Assembly (NCBI RefSeq): GCF_050624435.1 | Contig: NC_134535.1 | Span: 75,140,494-75,204,493 of the forward strand | Reading direction: 5' to 3' | Source: Tenrec ecaudatus | Taxonomy: Eukaryota > Chordata > Mammalia > Afrosoricida > Tenrecidae | DNA: 64,000 nucleotides | Part shown: in pieces, positions 60,335-64,000 of the stretch | How positions within the stretch are numbered: position 1 is the stretch's first letter | How the letters are laid out: each line of letters opens with the position of its first letter | Made by a program: the position numbers and the translations under genes | Notes under the pieces: generated by a model | What the model was told of the DNA's origin: nothing | Seen by the model: only the letters and a program-made list of their open reading frames with translations | The model's database searches: none

Positions 60335-60490
60335 TAAGAGTTTTATGCATGGTCAAACAAAATGATCCGCAGGCTATACATCTTTAAGGGACCAGAATGT
60401 CTCATCTTTCTGCAATGGAGCAACTGGTAGATTTGAGCTTGTGACGTTGAAGTCAGTACTTTTCTGGCAGGACCACCAGGGCTTAAAAGG
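60335..60490 (-). repeat. AfroSINE, antisense, partial
   Basis: 'aagggaccagaatgtctcatctttctgcaatggagcaactggtagatttgagc' to 'tctggcaggaccaccagggc'. Head and body only. Confidence 0.55.
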
Positions 60491-60639
60491 ATGAGTAAAT
60501 GTGTGAAGCTCTGAACATTGTTGCAGGGCAATAGTCTTGCAAAAACACTTGTAAAAGGTAATTGCTAGAAAAATGAACTAAAAATAATGTTGTATGACTT
60601 TAAAACTAGTAGATTCAACAACCATGAACCTTTGAACTT

Positions 60640-62430
60640 GCTATGCTGTTGTGAGTTCTGACACATAAAGACCCCGTGTACAGGACACCACCCATTCTGC
60701 ACCATCGTCACTCTTGTTCTGAGGCCACTGGTCACTCCGTCTCGTTGGAAGTCATCTTCTTTTCTAATGACCTTCGACCAAGCAAGGTGCCCAAAGTATG
60801 TAGGACAAAGTCTCACCATCCTTGCTTCTAAGGAGCATTCTGGCTGCACTTTCAAGACGGATTTGTTGGGGATAGCAATGGTACTTTCGGTATTCTTCAT
60901 CAACACAGTGATTCAAATGCATCAGTTCTTCCACAGTCCTCGTTATTCATTGCTCAACAGTCTCGTGCATATGAAGTGATTGAAAAATCCTGGGCTTTGG
61001 TCTGGCTCACCTTCAGCCTCAATCAAAGTGACATCCTTGCTCTTCAGCTCTTTCACGAGATCTTGTACAGCAGTTTTGTGTAATGCGACATGTCCTTTGA
61101 TTTCTTGACTGTTGCTTCTATGGCGTTGACTGTGGAATCAAGTCAGATGGAAAAATTTTTGTTTGGAAATTCTTGATAAAGTTCCATCTTTGCTCTTTTT
61201 GTCACACTGTTGTCTGTTGGTCGGCTTGTGAAGATTTTTGTGTTCTTTGTATTGAGTTGAATTCATCCTGACGGCTGTAGTCTTTGTCTTCGTCAATGTT
61301 TCCAGCCCTCTTAGCTTTCAGCAAGCAAAGTTGTGTCATCTGCATATCACAAGTGATTAATGAGTCATTCTCCAATATTGATACCGTTGCATTGTTCGAG
61401 GCCAGGTTGTCCAGAGAAACAAATCAGTGACATTCATCTATGTACAAGGAAGAGCTTTATATTAAAAAGCCACTTTCAGTCAAGAAGGCAGTCCAGCCCT
61501 GCCCAACTCAAGTGCATAGACCCATTCCAAGCAGGGCCCTCTTCAGACTCGTGGGGCTGCAGGCCGGCAGCAGGGAGAGCACAGCCTGTTGGTGCAGAGC
61601 CTTGTAGATCCCAGGTTAGTGGGAGCGTGGCAGTGCGCCCACAGCTCTCAGGTGTGGTGGGCCCACGTGGAGCCGCCTCTGAAGGTGGACACAGTCCGAG
61701 TGAGGAGGAAGTGGCAGAGCAATTCTCTGTTTGTCTCGCTCTTATGTAAAAGATGTGACATCAAGGAGATGTCATCCGGCTGCAGCTTGAGTGACAGGCT
61801 TTGACTCCACCCCTAGCCAAGAATGTCTAGTTGTCATAATCCCTAACCATCACATTCTTCTCAGGTGATGTGCCTAGCGTACAGATGGAATAAGTTTGGT
61901 GAAAGGATACATTTCCTGACTTGAAACCATGCCCAATCCCTTTCTTCTGTTCAAACACCTACCTCTGGGTCTATGTACAGGTTCCGCGTGGGATTAAATG
62001 AAATGTACTGAAGTTCCAATTCTTCTACATATTATCCATAGTTTGATATCACCCACACAGTTGGTTACCTTTGCATAGTCAATAAAAACAAGTAAACATC
62101 TTTCTGCTGTTCCCATCAGCCATGATATTGTTTCCTGTCTTTTTCTGAATCCTGCCTGCTTGAAGTTCTGTCCTCTCCCTGTTGAAGTACTGCTACGGCT
62201 GGTTTTGAATTATCTTCAGCAAAATTTTCCTTGTGTATAAAATTAATGATATTGTTTGATCATCTTTTGATGGCACCAATGGGGATCTCTTCCGCTCGGT
62301 GGCCAGGTGTCTTCCAAATGAATAGGCTTGCCGGCTCTCGGGGGCACCTGCAGTGCTGCCTCCGTGTGTTGAAACCTTTCACTTGTTAGCTCATCCGTTC
62401 CTGGAGCCTTGTTTGTCACCAGTGGACCTC
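60640..62430 (-). mobile_element. RTE LINE 3' half, antisense
   Basis: Blocks are in the order seen at 22,860 and 8,770: 'tgctgttgtgagttctgacacataaagaccccgtg', 'cttctaaggagcattctggctgcac', 'gatcttgtacagcagttttgtgtaatgcgac', 'gttgactgtggaatcaagtcagatgg', 'gacggctgtagtctttgtcttcgtcaatg', then after an insertion 'tttggtgaaaggatac', 'atctgggtctatgtacagg'-like sequence, 'gcatagtcaataaaaacaagtaaacatctttctgctg', and 'ttgaattatcttcagcaaaattttccttgtgtataaaattaatgatattg'. Inactive. Confidence 0.65.
61400..61850 (+). repeat. LTR-like repeat inserted in RTE
   Basis: 'ccaggttgtccagagaaacaaatcagtgacattcatctatgtacaaggaagagctttatatta' resembles the terminal block of the LTR-like repeats at 16,970 and 48,057. 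It interrupts RTE sequence, with 'cattgttc' and 'cattcttc' at the joints. Old; family unassigned. Confidence 0.4.
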
Positions 62431-62439
62431 TTCGGCTAC

Positions 62440-62545
62440 TCATTGAGCTGCTAACCACGAGGTCTGTGGTTCGAAGCAGCCGGCCGCTTCTGGAGAGAAA
62501 GACGAGGCTCTCTGCAGTGGTCCACTGCTCTTCATCGGGGTTTCG
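62440..62545 (+). repeat. AfroSINE, partial
   Basis: 'attgagctgctaaccacgaggtctgtggttcgaagcagccggccgcttctggagagaaagacgaggctctctgcag': tRNA-like head and start of body. Confidence 0.6.
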
Positions 62546-62549
62546 TGAA

Positions 62550-64000
62550 GAGCCAGTTTATTTTTGTTTGTTTTTTTCTCCAGAATTAGACTTCCACCTC
62601 TTTCGTCCTGGCCTTCTGCTAAAACCTATCCAGTATAGGTGGCTGGGCTTGTCTTTGAAGTGTCTGTGGCTTAGCTCCCAGCACCACAGCAACGTGTAAA
62701 GCAAACGGGCCTGCGAGGAACAGCTCGATGGAAATAGCACTTCCAGAATTATGTGGACCTAGATGGAGGATATGCCCTGAAACAGTAGCTTCTCCCCCTT
62801 TGGTAGCAGCTTCCCACTGTGGTATTGTTGTTTACTAAAGGTTTCTACGATGCTGTGACAGTACTTTCCGTGCATCTGTTCTTTCCCAATGTGTGGGGTA
62901 GGGTGTGCGGTTCCTCCCTTCACTCGTCTTTGTGGGAGAGGGAGGGTTTGGTGGAGGTAGCGATCATGAGACCACATTCTCTCATGCTTGGGCATCCGGT
63001 TAACTTTGACGGCGAAGCAGGAGTTGGGACTGTTTGAAAACTCACTTGCTGTGGGCGATGAAAATGACCTCAGGGGTGAAGGGTCTGGGGAAAGAGACCA
63101 AAGTTCGTACTCCGGGCTTTAGAGAAGAAAAGAGACTTCTGTATTTTAATAGGTTTAGAGCAACGAGAAGCATAAACTTTGCCAGCCCATCTGTTTCAGA
63201 GAAGACAGTTAATAGGAAAGGAGACCTTTGAGCTAAAGAAGGGGAATGGGAGGGAAAATCCAGGAATGTAGCAAGAACTGTCTTTTAAAAACGTTTTGAC
63301 TGAATAGTACCATTTAAAAAACGAGTATTAAAATTTTTAAAAAGACAGCAGCAGCTTTTTTAAAAACTGTTTCTACTGTGAGATTGAAGACAACTCTCAA
63401 CAGTTAGACCACAGAATGTTGCTATTTGCTAAAAGGGGAACACGGTTATTGTGAAGGGCCCCACAGGAACCCGCGGAGGGACTTGAGTCCCGTCAACGGG
63501 GAACTCAGTCTCCTCGGGAAGAACAAGAAGCGGCTTCAGTTGACAAGTGCTGGGGACTAGAAAGGGGCTGGTACAGCCCACGGCCTGTGGTCACGTGCAG
63601 AAGGTGATGGAGGGCGTTACACTGCACTTCCACACAAGACGGGGTCTGGGTACGTCGCCGCCTCATCCATGTCGCTATCCGGAGATTGGGTCTCTTGTTG
63701 AAATCCCTAACTTCTGGGTGAAAATTACATCCGGAGGGTTCGGATGAGGACAGGTGTTGCTTGTTCTGTGTCTCCAGAACAGAAAGAAGAGTTCATTCTT
63801 GAAGAAACAACATTAAACTTGTTTCACATTCAGCTGCTTTAATTCAGTGAAGCCACCACAGCTTAAAACAAGGATGGCTGAAAAGTCTTGGATAGCATCT
63901 TGTATGTTTCTGAGAAAGGAATAGTTCAGCAGGCTGATGAGTAAGATCTAAGAGGTTTACAGGTTAGACACCTGTCTGGGAGGCTTTCATGCAATATAAT
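62550..64000. other. Probable TIMELESS intron 1, no feature found
   Basis: Mixed sequence with an A/T-rich run at 63,290-63,370. I see no exon, RNA gene or clear repeat. It would be intronic if the TIMELESS assignment is right. Confidence 0.35.

Noticed and set aside
59340-64000. Search for the first coding exon of TIMELESS
   Set aside because: No frame encoding the expected MDLHMMNCELL start was found, so the exon is presumed to lie beyond the window.

Overview
This is a nuclear window from a placental mammal, most likely an afrotherian and specifically a tenrec (Echinops-like). Three observations support this. Many tRNA-derived SINEs carry the afrotherian sequence (CCCTGGTGG..AGTGGTTA..GCTAACCACAAGGTC). 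RTE/BovB-type LINE fragments are frequent. One short hAT element looks like SPIN, a horizontally acquired transposon known from tenrec. Organism assignment is an inference from repeats; the genes only say 'placental mammal'.

The window is syntenic with human 12q13.3 in reverse order. Positions 1-18,800 are intergenic and almost entirely repeats: L1 3' ends, RTE, two mariner copies, SINEs and LTR-like pieces. GLS2 (+, 18 coding exons, 19,398-36,783) follows, with a CpG-rich promoter and a repeat-filled first intron of 7.7 kb. SPRYD4 (-, two coding exons, 39,221-38,224) lies tail-to-tail with GLS2, and a 19-bp GC-box minisatellite lies just upstream of it. Positions 39,600-50,600 are intergenic (L1, SINEs, and an RTE copy that contains a minisatellite). 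MIP/aquaporin-0 (+, four exons, 50,709-53,301) has a clear TATA box. Positions 53,300-58,850 hold more SINEs and L1, with one solo LTR. A CpG island at about 58,900-59,650 fits the promoter and non-coding first exon of TIMELESS. No TIMELESS coding exon is visible before the window ends.

The three complete genes look intact. GLS2 encodes 602 residues, SPRYD4 206 and MIP 263, with every splice phase closing correctly. They are not a functional pathway: GLS2 is a mitochondrial glutaminase, SPRYD4 a small SPRY-domain protein and MIP the lens water channel. They are neighbours by conserved synteny.

I found no new multi-gene system. The most interesting items are transposon biology and promoter architecture: a SPIN-like hAT MITE with 8-bp target duplications inside GLS2, two internally deleted mariner copies that appear to share a deletion junction, a minisatellite derived from an RTE segment, and GC-box minisatellites at two CpG promoters. 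Repeat boundaries are read by eye and are good to roughly 10-30 bases unless a junction is given.
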